64,000 nt of DNA from Odontocerum albicorne (Eukaryota > Arthropoda > Insecta > Trichoptera > Odontoceridae). The stretch is taken from contig OX463865.1 of NCBI GenBank assembly GCA_949825065.1, positions 17,437,763 through 17,501,762 on the forward strand, in the 5' to 3' direction. Position numbers and translations under genes: made by a program. The notes beneath the pieces are model-generated. The model ran no database searches. It was not told where the DNA came from and was given only the letters and a program-made list of their open reading frames with translations. Shown here piece by piece: positions 1-9,504 of the stretch; the first letter of the stretch is position 1; each line of letters starts with the position of its first letter.

Positions 1-418
1 TCCGCGTTGATAAAAAAAATTATAACTAAGAAAATAAAATTTAATTGAAAATATTTTCACGTGACGCCCATGTTTTCGCCAACGACGTCGTAGAATTCTT
101 ACAGCAAAAGTTTTTTCGAAGTTCCGAATAGTTTCAGATCGATTCAGTGCCGTCCAATCCCTTTATGGTGAAGCCACTCCTCAACTATTCTCTTGTATTC
201 AACGTAAGGGAGGCTTGAATTGCGTATACAACTTGTTTTTAATCCAAAAAGGAAGATCCTTAAAAAAAGATATGTGGAGATGTCAAGGTAGATGGAGTTA
301 GAAAAAAGTGTTGATTATTCAACTGTATTATCATTATCAAAAGGGACGATACAAAATAATGTGTTGATTTTGACATAATGAACCAAAACTTGGATATGAC
401 AAAAGAAGAATATTAATA
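1..418. other. AT-rich stretch, nothing recognised
   Basis: I see no ORF with recognisable content, no tandem array and no match to the families repeated elsewhere in the window. Confidence 0.5.
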
Positions 419-423
419 ATAAT

Positions 424-505
424 AAAAGGGCAACTTATATAGTGCCGTTTTGAGTGCGATCTCTCCTAAGGGCGCTCTGATTCAAGAGTTGAACCCACTA
501 TTATT
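424..505 (-). repeat. Family C dispersed repeat
   Basis: Read on the minus strand this has a B-box-like GGGTTCAACTC followed by a segment ending near AGGAGAGATCGC. Related copies lie near 14075, 15105, 17740 and 43808. A tRNA-derived SINE origin is possible, but I see no clear A box. Confidence 0.45.
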
Positions 506-857
506 GACAGATTTAAAATATTACAAAATAAATATATACACATAAGTTGAGTGTAAGAATAGGAAGTTAGTGGCTGCGGACATAAGATGAGGTATTTCTC
601 CGCATCTGCATATAATCTTAAAAACATATTTGGTAAGAAAACCGAAGAAAACTTGCCAAAAATAATCTTCCGTTATGTGATAGTAAGTAACACATTCGAC
701 TTTAGGTGTAGTGAAATGTATCGTGTTAATATAACATCATTAATTTTGATAAGACTCACTTACTATCTCGATTGTATAATATCCTTTACTATCCCGTCAC
801 CCCCTCTTATCTCGCCGAAACATTTCTTGCTATAGCCTTACTATAGCCTTGCGCTAT
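506..857. other. No recognised feature
   Basis: AT-rich sequence with a short ORF of 82 codons whose product resembles nothing I know. It probably has no function. Confidence 0.4.
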
Positions 858-1016
858 GCTCAAACAAAGATGATTTATTGGCCATCCCAATTCACCAATT
901 CATTTTTAACGGAGTCTTTTACTGTCCATGCAGTGAGACTCTGGAACCATTTACAAACTAATATTAGACTCATCCCGTCTTTGGCATGCTATAAGAAGCG
1001 ACTGAAAAAACTCTTA
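858..1016 (+). mobile_element. LINE-T, C-terminal reverse-transcriptase coding remnant
   Basis: Conceptual translation gives VHAVRLWNHLQTNIRLIPSL then ACYKKRLKKLL. This is the usual C-terminal signature of non-LTR retrotransposon ORF2 proteins (R-LWN-L followed by a basic FK..LK tail). Related copies start near 26190, 50082 and 63746. The element is severely 5' truncated. The family assignment rests on the motif and on the multicopy context; the clade (jockey/CR1-like) is a guess. Confidence 0.6.
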
Positions 1017-1371
1017 AAGTGATTGATAACTTGTTCGGAGTTTCGGTCCGATGGTAGGACACCTTACTCCTTCATCGGATAAGTTCTGACTGTTAAGATA
1101 TTTATGGAAATTTTGGATCTTTTTGGGAATCGGGAAAGGATAGGTTTGTGGTAAATGTTTTGATTTTGTGAATGATTATGAGAAATTATAAACGATTAAA
1201 TACATATATAAATAAGATGGTATATACAAAGATAATTAAATACGAATATACATAAATTTGTGTCGTCACACACTGTTATATATTGAATGGGTGAAAAAAT
1301 AATGATGGTGTATAAATTATAAGAATGAATAAAGTATATGTAGATAAGTAAATGAGTGGGGAAACGTGTGT
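1017..1371. other. Segment between two near-identical 17-bp LINE-T direct repeats
   Basis: The flanks at 1000-1016 and 1372-1388 read GACTGAAAAAACTCTTA and GACTGAAAAAACTTTTA, differing at one base. LINE-T appears to stop at the first and resume at the second. The segment is AT-rich with no recognised content. It is either an insertion with a 17-bp target-site duplication or a junction of two LINE-T copies. Confidence 0.4.
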
Positions 1372-1650
1372 GACTGAAAAAACTTTTAATTTCCAGTCTG
1401 TTATATAACGTGTTTTATTCCTGATTTATTTTTCCTTTCAAACATCCCTTCCTTTTCCTTTGATTGATGATATCTCACTTTTACTTTAATATGTTTAAAT
1501 CCATAAAATTCATAAATATGAATAATCATTCGAATATTTTTTGTGACCACTTAACCTACTTTATTAACTTTTGTCTAGTTAGTTGTAAGAGATTGCCGCC
1601 TGGCAATTACCCCGCCAGATTGTATTTGCATTTAAGTATTAAATGAAATG
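1372..1650 (+). mobile_element. LINE-T 3' untranslated tail
   Basis: This matches the LINE-T 3' UTR seen at 17092, 25095, 26190 and 50852. It runs from GACTGAAAAAACT through ATAACGTGTTT and the TTGATTGATGATATCTCACTT block to a terminal tail with GCCGCCTGGCAATTACCCCG and CCAGATTGTATTTGCA. The terminal 60 bases or so are shared with SINE-A. The middle of the 3' UTR is shortened relative to other copies. Confidence 0.65.
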
Positions 1651-1677
1651 AATATTATAAATGTTTTTAGGAACGGT

Positions 1678-2052
1678 TGTTCCTTAAAGGAGAGATGATG
1701 AGGATGATTGTTGATAAATAAAAACTCGTCGAAATCGGAATGTGTAAAGAGGAATTTTATTGACAGACGTCGGTATTTATAATGTTATTGAATGTGTGCG
1801 GGAATACGCGCACGATATATCGCTGTCTCGTCTCTGCATTTACATTACGATTCTTGTCGCGTGTAGGTATTCATTCTGTTTTGGGAGACGGCGCGAAAGA
1901 TATGTTGCTTTCTCGTTTCATCATGGAATGCGCTCTCGGTTGATAGCGAGTTGAATGACCGATGCATGGACTTTGTCCATTGCTTGTCTCGGATTGTGAA
2001 GATGTGCAAAGGTCGTCTCGTGGGTTCAGTGACCGCGCATACGATCTTCACA
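1678..2052 (-). mobile_element. Solo LTR
   Basis: On the minus strand the segment starts TGTGAAGATCGTATGCGCGG and ends TTTAAGGAACA, so it has TG...CA-type ends. It contains a TATA-like CATTATAAATACC about 120 bases before the end and an AATAAA about 15 bases later. Copies of the same family lie at 6137-6552, 35255-35545 and 40303-40657. No internal retroviral genes flank it and I cannot see a convincing target-site duplication. Confidence 0.6.
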
Positions 2053-2514
2053 TGTTCCTAAATGTAACACATTATTTACAAAGTACTTAAAATCTTTTTC
2101 TAAATGTTACATACCTGTTTTTTTTGTCACAATTAAAAATAATTGTTGTTTTAATTTTTTGGTCAGGGGGTAAAGGTTTTTATACCATGATTGCACAGCA
2201 CCAATACGGGGCTGGGCCGCTAGGCGGCCAAAGGCAGAACTCTTAGTACATATATGGTATATTACTCAACGAAATATTTTTTTATTATTTACCACGCCTT
2301 TACTTGACTCACCCAACCTCTCCATAATTGTTAATATCTTAAAATACCACCCCGTCCCAGATTCATTATTTATTGGCCAATGAATGATGCGATTATGAAA
2401 TAATATTTTCTTTAAGGTACTAGACATATTTTTAAATAATTTATTTTAATAACTTCGTGTAACAGTTAACGATACATTAATCAAATAAACTTTTCGTCTA
2501 ATTCTGACCCTTCG
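2053..2514. other. No recognised feature
   Basis: AT-rich sequence. I see no coding, repeat or RNA signal. Confidence 0.45.
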
Positions 2515-2772
2515 TATCCTTCTTCAGTCTATCGCATTCAACACCAGTCACTCTAAATATCCTTCTTCAGTCTATCGCATTCAACACCAGTCACTCTAAA
2601 TATCCTTCTTTAGTCTACCGCATTCAACACCAGTCACTCTAAATATCCTTCTTCAATCTATCGCATTCAACACCAGTCACTCTAAATATCCTTCTTCAGT
2701 CTATTGCATTCAACACCAGTCACTCTAAATATCCTTCTTCAGTCTATCGTATTCAACACCAGTCACTCTAAA
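2515..2772. repeat. 43-bp tandem repeat, six copies
   Basis: The unit begins TATCCTTCTTCAGTCTATCG and ends CAGTCACTCTAAA. Six copies fit exactly into 258 bases with very few substitutions, so the array is young. Confidence 0.95.
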
Positions 2773-2834
2773 TAATATTTTATGTATACTCGTAGTCAAA
2801 GCAATAACGTTGTTTAGGCTTAAAGACATCGTAA

Positions 2835-3199
2835 TTTGTTTAGTCAAAAACTGTTTATTCCACTTGATATAACGGTATAACCCTACCGGTTTCAAGGTTT
2901 TCCTTTCATCATCAGGGGGCACAAACAAGACCAATTTATATTCAAACTGGTACCGAAATACATGCTTCTAATGGTTAAAATTCTAATCTGCCCAATATAT
3001 TTCCGTCATATACCAGTACTAATGAAAATAAATTGCACAAATTAATACCACAAACCTAAAAATATCCAAATCAGTGTATTGGGATGAACATCTGCCTAAT
3101 ACATACATTCCTAAGATCTCGCCGCTGCTTGCTGAAGTTGACTCCTGCCTCCCTCCACCCACAATCTCTTACCCAAATTTTCACTGTTAGAAGCGTGTA
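2835..3199 (-). mobile_element. Family P, inverted arm and central part
   Basis: From 2835 the plus strand reads as the reverse complement of the family P end (AACCCTACCGGTTTCAAGG, then CATCATCAGGGGGCACAAAC). It continues through CGAAATACATGCTTCTAATG, a central AT-rich part, and an oppositely oriented arm from about 3085 (ATCTCGCCGCTGCTTGCTG) to AAGCGTGTA. The second arm continues at 3551 after an RTE insertion. The same layout appears at 31005-31512 and 57725-58560. Confidence 0.6.
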
Positions 3200-3550
3200 A
3201 TGTGGATGCACCGGAAAATACCCTTGACGGATATGGTCAGCAACACAAGGGTTCTTCAAAGAACCAAAGTTGATAGAGAGTTGCTGACTAATATTAAAAT
3301 CCGAAAGGTGTCCTATTTGGGTCATGTACTTAGAGGAGCAAAGTACAAATTACTGCACCTGATCATCCAAGGCAAAATAGAAGGCCGAATAGGTGTTGGC
3401 AGGAGGCAAATCTCCTGACTCCGCAATATACGTGATTGGACTGGTATAAGGAGCGTTGGAGATCTTTTTCGGGCTGCCGGTGACAAAAATGCTTACTCTC
3501 AGGTGATAGTCAACGTTGGGGGGACCTGACATGCCACTAGGAAGAAGAGA
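3200..3550 (+). pseudogene. 5'-truncated RTE-type LINE insertion
   Basis: The translation includes VSNTRVLQRTKVDRELLTNI, then KIRKVSYLGHVLRGAKYKLL and HLIIQGKIEGRIGVGRRQIS. This is the C-terminal region after the reverse-transcriptase domain of RTE-like LINEs (a YLGHVLRG motif followed by a KIEG-R-G-GRR motif). A stop follows RRQIS where relatives have a tryptophan. Homologous copies on the minus strand lie at 39955-40302 and 27868-28020. The insert ends GACCTGACATGCC plus a GAA-rich tail and is flanked by the 9-bp duplication AAGCGTGTA (3191-3199 and 3551-3559). Confidence 0.85.
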
Positions 3551-3690
3551 AAGCGTGTATGTTGGGTCCATTTCGAACATAATTCATTCTAGTTTGTGTT
3601 CCCCTGATGATGAGGCGCAAACCTCGAAACCGGTAGAGTTATTCTGTTATATAAAGTGGAATAAACAGTGTTTGACTAAATAAATTACTT
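3551..3690 (+). mobile_element. Family P right end
   Basis: This resumes family P after the RTE insertion. It contains CCCCTGATGATGAGGCGCAA and ACCTCGAAACCGGTAGAG, followed by AAGTGGAATAAACAGTGTTT. The GAGG/CCTC pairing between CTGATGA and GAAAC is the clearest stem in the family. Confidence 0.65.
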
Positions 3691-3699
3691 ATAGTTCAG

Positions 3700-4260
3700 A
3701 AATTCTAGGATGAGTCCTGTGACAGCTCACAAATTTGCCCTAACACAACCTTATGTAATGTATTTACTTAAATAACTTGCTTTTTATTAGAATTGAGGCT
3801 TATATTAAAGTTGATAAAATAATTATAATCACTGAACGTCGTTACAAGGTTGTATTGGGGCAAATTTGTGAACTGTCATAGAAAACAGAACGTTTGATAT
3901 TCATCCGTTTGAATCGGACCAAGCTTCGCTCTAAAGAATACGTTTATTGGCGAGATGCAGTTGTAAATTACGGTAATAGAACTAACGTTGAAAGACTATA
4001 AATTCTGCAATTTAGTGATGTCAAAAGAAGAATTGGTTGAAAAAGTATTTCCCAATATTCAAATCAATTATAAGAATCATGATTGGCTGAGTGAAGGAGC
4101 TATTGTTGGCGCCAAGAACAAAGACGTCTACGAACTCACCAATATTATTCAGTTCCTTTTTTAATGTTTTGCAATTTTATATGTTTTTGTTATAACTTTT
4201 TTTCTTATTTTTCAGTGCAATCGATCTTTCATTTGAATTCAAATCATATCGTGAATTGAC
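3700..4260 (+). mobile_element. Helitron fragment, plus strand
   Basis: This is nearly the reverse complement of 7800-8335, including the GTTCACAAATTT region, the ATATTCATCCGTTTGAATCGG region, the helicase remnant and the segment ending CATATCGTGAATTGAC. No 5' TC or 3' CTAG end is visible in this copy, so it is truncated on both sides. Confidence 0.6.
4018..4164 (+). pseudogene. PIF1-like helicase remnant of a Helitron
   Basis: The 48-residue translation contains SKEELVEKVFPNIQINYKNH followed by DWLSEGAIVGAKNKDVYELT. This matches the region of Helitron-encoded PIF1-like helicases with a VFPNI..NY.N..WL.ERAILA.KN.DV..IN pattern. The normal DNA helicase is far longer; only this short internal block survives. 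SEGAIVGAKN replaces the usual SERAILAAKN. The other copy is at 7907-8104 on the minus strand. Confidence 0.75.
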
Positions 4261-4264
4261 CTTT

Positions 4265-4735
4265 TTGAGAATTTCTGAACTATAGTAATATTATTTGCGA
4301 ATTTCCTTTCAGAAGGATTATAATAAAATATACAATTGAATGAACAGAATAAAAAAATACAATATAAAAAAAAAACAAATTTAACATCATAGCAACGCAC
4401 ATCGACTGATTGACTGATCCCACAGAAGTCCTTTCATCCTGTCCATACACTGTTATCGACGACATGACACTTCCTTTGATCAATTTTTCATCAGAAACTG
4501 TCACAAAGTGCCCATAAAGCTACTGACTCGGTTTTGTGATGTCACAGCTGTCAATTCTAATAGGGATCCGTCATTCTCTGTACTTGATCGTTCTGGTGAT
4601 ATCTTTTCATTTTCGTTTTCAAGAAAACACAGCATCTTCTCGATATTTGAAATTTTCTAAATAGTGAGCATCGTGACCACAACATTATAATGCAGATATG
4701 TTTGAAATTAAATCCGAGAGACAGTTTTATTATTA
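4265..4735. other. No recognised feature
   Basis: AT-rich sequence with a short minus-strand ORF of 74 codons that resembles nothing I know. No repeat family identified. Confidence 0.4.
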
Positions 4736-4737
4736 GC

Positions 4738-4985
4738 TCTTATTAAACACTGTTTATTTCACTTTTTTGTAACGATGTAACCCTACCGGTTTCAAGGCTT
4801 TCACCTCATCTTCAAGGGGAGCACAAACAAGTCCTTTTTGTGGTCCCCTAAAGATGAGGTGAAAGCCTTGAAACCGGAAGGGTTATACCGGTACAAAAAA
4901 GTGGAATAAACAGTGTTTAATAAAAATAAATTACAATGTCTTTAAACCTCCACAACGTTAATGCCTTAACTATAAACAATATATT
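4738..4985. mobile_element. Family P inverted pair
   Basis: The left arm (about 4740-4830) and the right arm (about 4838-4985) are head-to-head inverted copies. The left contains ACCCTACCGGTTTCAAGGC, the right GCCTTGAAACCGGAAGGGTT. The right arm ends with the family tail (CCTCCACAACGTTAATGCC, then CTATAAACAATA). The two arms could form a long hairpin. Confidence 0.8.
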
Positions 4986-5211
4986 ATTAGCTCCATTTAT
5001 GAACTTTTATGGGTTTTAAATTCATATTAAAAAGACTAGTTTTATATATTATTATATGATACTACTAAAAACGTGAATATTGGCTCAAGTGTCGTGTACG
5101 AATTGGCTTTAAACTTTCTATCTTTGTATTCAAGTCCCTTAGTAGGATGTCTCCATTGTACTTTTCGAATCTACACATATCATATCATGTGTCTAGAAGA
5201 CTTCGAAGAGA

Positions 5212-5400
5212 CTTTGTAACGGTATAACCCTACAGGTTTCAAGGATTTCAACCTATCATGAGGGGAGCATAAACCAGGGGAGCACAAACAAAAGAGAATC
5301 TTGTTTGTACTCCCCTGACAATGAGATGAAAGCCTAGAAACCGGTAGGGTTATACCGTTACAAAAAGTGGAATAAACAGTGTTTGATAAAACAAATTAGA
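5212..5400. mobile_element. Family P inverted pair
   Basis: Left arm has TAACCCTACAGGTTTCAAGG, right arm has CTAGAAACCGGTAGGGTTAT followed by AATAAACAGTGTTTGATAAA. The junction carries a small duplication of AGGGGAGCA (near 5250 and 5278), so it is imprecise. Confidence 0.8.
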
Positions 5401-5463
5401 AAGTATACCATGTAAATTAATTTAAAAAATAGACATGAATTGAGAAGATACTGCAATGAACCA

Positions 5464-5686
5464 TATACATTTTATTGTATTACATTTTCGTTGTATAGAG
5501 TACAACCTGGTGGGCATATTGCCATGTGGAAATCTCTTACAACCTACCAGAAAGATGATAAAGTGGCCTTAAGTGAAAACCAGACTGGAATCTTTTTAAA
5601 AAATCTGGTTTCCAGCAGGATTTGAATCCGCAACCTCCGGGCTGAGAGACTGGTGTCTTACCAACTAGACAACGGAGGTCGTCATT
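5464..5686 (-). mobile_element. SINE-A copy, nearly full length
   Basis: On the minus strand: a tRNA-like head with A-box region GTCTAGTTGGTAAGAC and a B-box GGTTGCGGATTCAAATCCTG. A body follows with CCAGTCTGGTTTTCACTTAA, then the tail with CACATGGCAATATGCCCACC. The tail is the part shared with LINE-T. Confidence 0.8.
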
Positions 5687-5699
5687 CTCAATTAATTTG

Positions 5700-6130
5700 C
5701 AATTCCGAATTGTAAAATTACATTTTATTTTCATAAATTAGGTCAGGTCATTTGAGAGGCAGTTTTTTTTTTGAAGAATATAAATTACAGCAAACAATTT
5801 GTGCAGCAAATTGGTCCATAATTTTTGTCCTCAGCTTCATTCGAGGACATTAATATGCGCTTGACAATCGTTTAGGATGATTTGTGGAGTTGTGCAATTA
5901 GCTCTACATTACTGCGAAACGGGGGAAGAAAAAGACGAATGGAGGAGGAAAAGTTCGAAAAAGAGTCACTGATTTGTCTTCAAATTAGTAGAGAGGGAGA
6001 GAAGAAAACGAGGAAAGGAAATTATGATGAGGTTCGGCCAAGTTTATTGGATGTTTCGCACGATGAAGGAAGTTTTATAGTAAAAAATTATAACAGAACG
6101 ATATAAAACTAGTCAATTTTCTTCATGTAA
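5700..6130. other. No recognised feature
   Basis: Contains a 74-codon plus-strand ORF (5882-6106) rich in Lys and Glu. I recognise no domain, and codon context gives no support for a real gene. Confidence 0.35.
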
Positions 6131-6136
6131 AGGGTC

Positions 6137-6552
6137 TGTGGCGTTCGTCGCGGAATATTGTCGCGTACATACGGTCAATGACCGATGAGATTCGCATTCC
6201 TCGACAAATTTAAATAGACAGTCCAAAGTACATTCAAGTCCAAAGATTACCCGCCGGTCAGTCATCCCGTAGCGAGCGGGCCGCACTACGTACTAGAGAG
6301 AGAACGCACCACGCTGTCTCACCGGTTCCGTAAATAGATTGTTACCTACAATGCTTCAATTGACCATTTCTGCATGCACAGAAGCGAGATAGAAGTATAT
6401 CGTGGGCGCACTCCCGCGCCTATTCTGAAATGTTATAAATACCTACGTACTATCAAAATAAACCATTCATTCACTCTCTCTTTCCGCATTGCGATCTAAC
6501 GTGTTTTATTTATTTACCAACAATCATAATCATCATATACCTTTAAGGGACA
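6137..6552 (+). mobile_element. Solo LTR
   Basis: Starts TGTGGCGTTCG and ends CTTTAAGGGACA. It contains ATGTTATAAATACCTACG (TATA-like) and CAAAATAAACC (polyadenylation-like) in the same order as the 1678-2052 copy. It shares GAGATAGAAGTATATCGTG with that copy's GAGACAGCGATATATCGTG. No internal region is present. Confidence 0.65.
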
Positions 6553-6560
6553 TTTCCCTA

Positions 6561-7001
6561 AAGATCTTTCAAATTGAGCGGTTTTTTTAATTCTTGGATA
6601 AAACACAGCACAGCTGGGTTTCATGACATTTGATAAGTGTAATGTATAGCATTTATAAAAATGGAGTCGTATACAATATAACAACGCGTCCAAATTGAGA
6701 ATTATAGAATTATCTCCGGAAACGGTGATGTTAATTGACCACCAAGATCATGTGATCTGACACCGTTGAACTATTTTCTCTGGGATTACGTGAAAAGTCA
6801 GGTCTATAAGAATGATCTCCGATCAATTCCTGAGCTGAAGGACGAAATTATTATTTTTTTTTTAACCTGGCAAGTTTATTGCCAATTATTCGCGTTATTG
6901 GTGAATTAGAACCGCAATCATGCCAAAATATCATCGAAAATTTTGACAAAAGAGTGGAAATTTGTAGAGCTGCAAGAGGTGGACATTTGGCGGATATTGT
7001 T
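6561..7001 (+). mobile_element. Tc1/mariner-type internal-deletion derivative
   Basis: The left inverted repeat is AAGATCTTTCAAATTGAGCG after a TA dinucleotide. It contains the remnant of a transposase start (ATGGAGTCGTATACAATATA) fused to a C-terminal remnant with DLTPLNYFLWDYVKSQVYKN. Full relatives are at 48416-48962 and 60718-61266. This copy lacks the right inverted repeat and is split by a 31-bp retroposon tail at 6853-6883. Confidence 0.75.
6853..6883 (-). mobile_element. Ultra-short SINE-A/LINE-T tail insertion
   Basis: 31 bases: a T run followed by AACCTGGCAAGTTTATTGCC, the reverse complement of the last 20 bases of the SINE-A tail plus poly-A. It is flanked by AATTATT on both sides (6846-6852 and 6884-6890). 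The sibling copy at 60718-61266 lacks it, reading GACGAAATTATTCGCG uninterrupted. Confidence 0.85.
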
Positions 7002-7204
7002 TATTCGCGCAGGCATGTGTAAACAATGACGCCTTTTGAACGCTCTCATTACAATGTTGCCATTTCGCTAATCGCGAGTAGTGAATTTATTGCTACCCAC
7101 TATGTTTGTGACTCGAATATAAGGCGACCTCCCTATTTACGTGTCGCCTTTTTAAATAAAAACCTCGCCTTATATTCGGACTAACAACATAGTATGTATA
7201 TTTA

Positions 7205-7345
7205 TCGTACTATTGTATTGTATTACACATTTGTTGTTTACAATACAACCTGGTGTACTTATTGTCATGTAGCAATCCCTTCTAACCAACCAGAAAGATG
7301 TTAAAGAGACATTAAGTGAAAATCAGACGTGATACATTTAAAATA
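7205..7345 (-). mobile_element. SINE-A tail fragment
   Basis: Contains the reverse complement of the SINE-A body and tail (ATACAACCTGGTGTACTTAT, then AACCAACCAGAAAGATGTTA). The tRNA-like head is absent. Confidence 0.7.
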
Positions 7346-7429
7346 AAAAATAAAGGGTGATAGGCATCTTATCAACAAGGTTTCGGATTTAACAGACAAG
7401 CAATCAAAAGGTCTGAAAAGATGCTGTTA

Positions 7430-7612
7430 AAGGGAAACATCTGGTGTCCTCGCGACCAGGCTCGCCTTATATTGATGGGGTGCATCTTGGGCGGCGGGAT
7501 ATTATGAGATGATCCCAGACATTTTAATAGTTCATCTCTTAAATGTATTTTCTGCAGTTTATCTTGCGACACATCGTTACATATATGTGCGATCTCGGAA
7601 TGTATTTATATA
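7430..7612 (+). mobile_element. Family D repeat
   Basis: Shares AACATCTGGTGTCCTCGCG, CTCGCCTTATATTGATGGGG and the downstream TCTGCAGTTTAT segment with the copy at 52715-52935. That copy has clear target-site duplications. Confidence 0.6.
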
Positions 7613-7617
7613 ACATA

Positions 7618-8335
7618 CTAGCTGTACCCGGCCACGCGTTGCTGTGGCTCAGTCTGGTTAAATGGAAAAGAAAGAAAAGAGAAAGCACACGTTTCTAATA
7701 TGTTTAATTTCACAATGCTTGTGGGTATACAATATTTTTTATGTATTTCAGCCACTCTCAGTCTGTCGCGTTTATCGCCGTGCTCGCAAATGATCGCGTC
7801 ACCCCAAGAGGTCAATTCACGATATGATTTGAATTCAAATGAAAGATCGATTACACTGAAAAAGAAGAAAGAAAGTTATAACAAAAATATATAAAATTGC
7901 GAAACATTAAAAAAGGAACTGAATAATATTGGTAAGTTCGTAGACGTCTTTGTTCTTGGCGCCAACAATAGCTCGTTCACTCAGCCAATCGTGATTCTTA
8001 TGATTGTTTTGAATATTGGGAAATACTTTTTCAACCAATTTTTCTTTTGACATCACTAAATTGCAGAAGTTATAGTCTTCCAACGGTAGTTCTATTACCG
8101 TCATTTACAACTGCATCTCGCAAATGAACGTATTCTTCAGAGCGAAGCTGGTCCGATTCAAACGGATGAATATCAAACGTTCTGTTTTCTATAACAGTTC
8201 ACAAATTTTCCCCAATACAACCTTGTAACGACGTTCAGTGATTATAATTATTTTATAGACTTTAATATAAGGCTCGATTCTAATAAATAGCAAGTTATTT
8301 AGGTAAATACATTACAAAAAACTAACAATAATGAC
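7618..8335 (-). mobile_element. Helitron 3' portion, minus strand
   Basis: Read on the minus strand the element ends GTGGCCGGGTACAGCTAG followed by T. This is a typical Helitron 3' terminus: a short GC-rich hairpin (CCAC/GTGG here), a spacer and CTAG. The helicase remnant lies about 290 bases inside this end in the correct orientation. The 5' TC end is not located. The plus-strand relative is at 3700-4260. Confidence 0.7.
7907..8104 (-). pseudogene. PIF1-like helicase remnant of a Helitron
   Basis: A 65-codon remnant with KEKLVEKVFPNIQNNHKNHD followed by WLSERAIVGAKNKDVYELTN. It retains the SERAI block of Helitron helicases that is mutated to SEGAI in the 4018-4164 copy. It is truncated at both ends, with no Walker motifs and no Rep domain nearby. 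Confidence 0.75.
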
Positions 8336-8654
8336 AATTAATACATCTTGTTACAAATCTCCATTTCTACACACGATTGATGTGAGAATATCTCAGCTGA
8401 TCGATCGTTTTGCAGCTGGACACGCATATTTGTAGTTAATTTCAACGTCTTTACGTGTCGCCACAAAGTATTTCAGGCAACATATAAAATTGCGAAACAT
8501 GAAAGTAACTAATTAAATGTTAAAGGAACCCAGAGCGATAATTGTAAATAATTAAATTTTAAGGGAAGACAAATAGATAATAGATAATTGGAACTAATTT
8601 AAAAAATCTCCATTTCTACATACGATTTGATAGATTTTGAAATATAAACATAGA
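8336..8654. other. Possible further Helitron-related sequence
   Basis: AT-rich sequence between the Helitron fragment and family D. The phrase CATATAAAATTGCGAAACAT recurs here (about 8480) and inside the Helitron copy (about 7888), so this may be more of the same element. Nothing is coding. Confidence 0.3.
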
Positions 8655-8830
8655 GATGTACGAGTACATACTATGTTGCTATCAATAAACCTTAATTTAT
8701 TTATTTGAGGTCTGGTCTCATCTCATAATATCCTCGCGGTCAAGATACACCCCCACCAATAGAGGGTGAGCCCGCCAGCGAGAACGTCAGATGTTTTTTC
8801 AGTCCCCTCTCATTGTTTTTTTTCAGCTCA
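8655..8830 (-). mobile_element. Family D repeat
   Basis: Reverse-oriented copy: GTACATACTATGTTGCTATC, GTCTGGTCTCATCTCATAAT, then AGGGTGAGCCCGCC. Compare 7430, 19820 and 52715. Confidence 0.55.
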
Positions 8831-9230
8831 CACCCTAAGATAAAGACAAAAGCTTAGTTCACTGAGGAAATGAAGGAAAATAAATCTAGATCCATATAAA
8901 TTATGTGTTGTTTGTTTTCATAAATAACTTTAAATTGCGTATTGTTTTTTTCATAAATAATGTATAATAAAATAAATTAATATTTTTCGAGTCAGAACCT
9001 TCAGAACTATGTACAACTAAATAGCAAACCAAAGAATTACAACATCACATTAAATAAATCCGTGTCACGAGCTTGATCAGTGATCGACGTGGATTGCCTA
9101 TCCGGGTCCTCGTCCCCTACTGGTGGCCGGCAAGGAAGTCGAGTTGCGAACAAAAATTTATTGGGGCAATTATTTTTATAGAGATCGTGACCGGATCTCA
9201 ATATATAAAGGCTGATTCAGATATGTATTG
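8831..9230. other. Mixed AT-rich sequence with a degenerate family E piece
   Basis: ATAAATCTAGATCCATATAA near 8879 resembles family E (14768, 30900, 49930). The remainder, including the more GC-rich stretch 9060-9140, is unassigned. Confidence 0.35.
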
Positions 9231-9295
9231 CATCAAATTTATTTAATTTTTTCTACAATATATAAAAATAATTATCAGACGTACGCCATTGAAAT

Positions 9296-9502
9296 CTTAT
9301 TCATTTATTTTATTTATTTGATTTATTTTATTTATTTTATTTATTTTATTTATTTCATTTATTTTATTTATTTATTTCTTTTATTTTATAAATTTTTTTT
9401 TTTTTTCATTTCTTTTATTTATTTCATTAATTTTATTTATTTTATTTATTTCATTTATTTTATTTATTTTATTTTTATTTTTTTTTTTTTTTTTATTTAT
9501 TT
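9296..9502. repeat. TTTTATTTA-type microsatellite
   Basis: Imperfect repeats of TTTATTTTA with T runs. It creates a spurious 141-codon ORF (9228-9653) made of Phe, Ile and Tyr. It probably grew from the (AAAT)n tail of the adjacent reverse LINE-T copy. Confidence 0.85.
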
Positions 9503-9504
9503 AA

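Noticed and set aside
3595..3680. Active hammerhead ribozyme
   Set aside because: The core order is suggestive, but the bases next to CTGATGA do not pair with those after the putative cleavage site, stem III needs a bulge, and many copies have CTGAAGA. Kept only as a hypothesis in the findings.
6137..6552. Evidence for an intact LTR retrotransposon or endogenous retrovirus
   Set aside because: Only LTR-like sequence is present at all four sites. No gag, pol or env homology and no paired LTR was seen.
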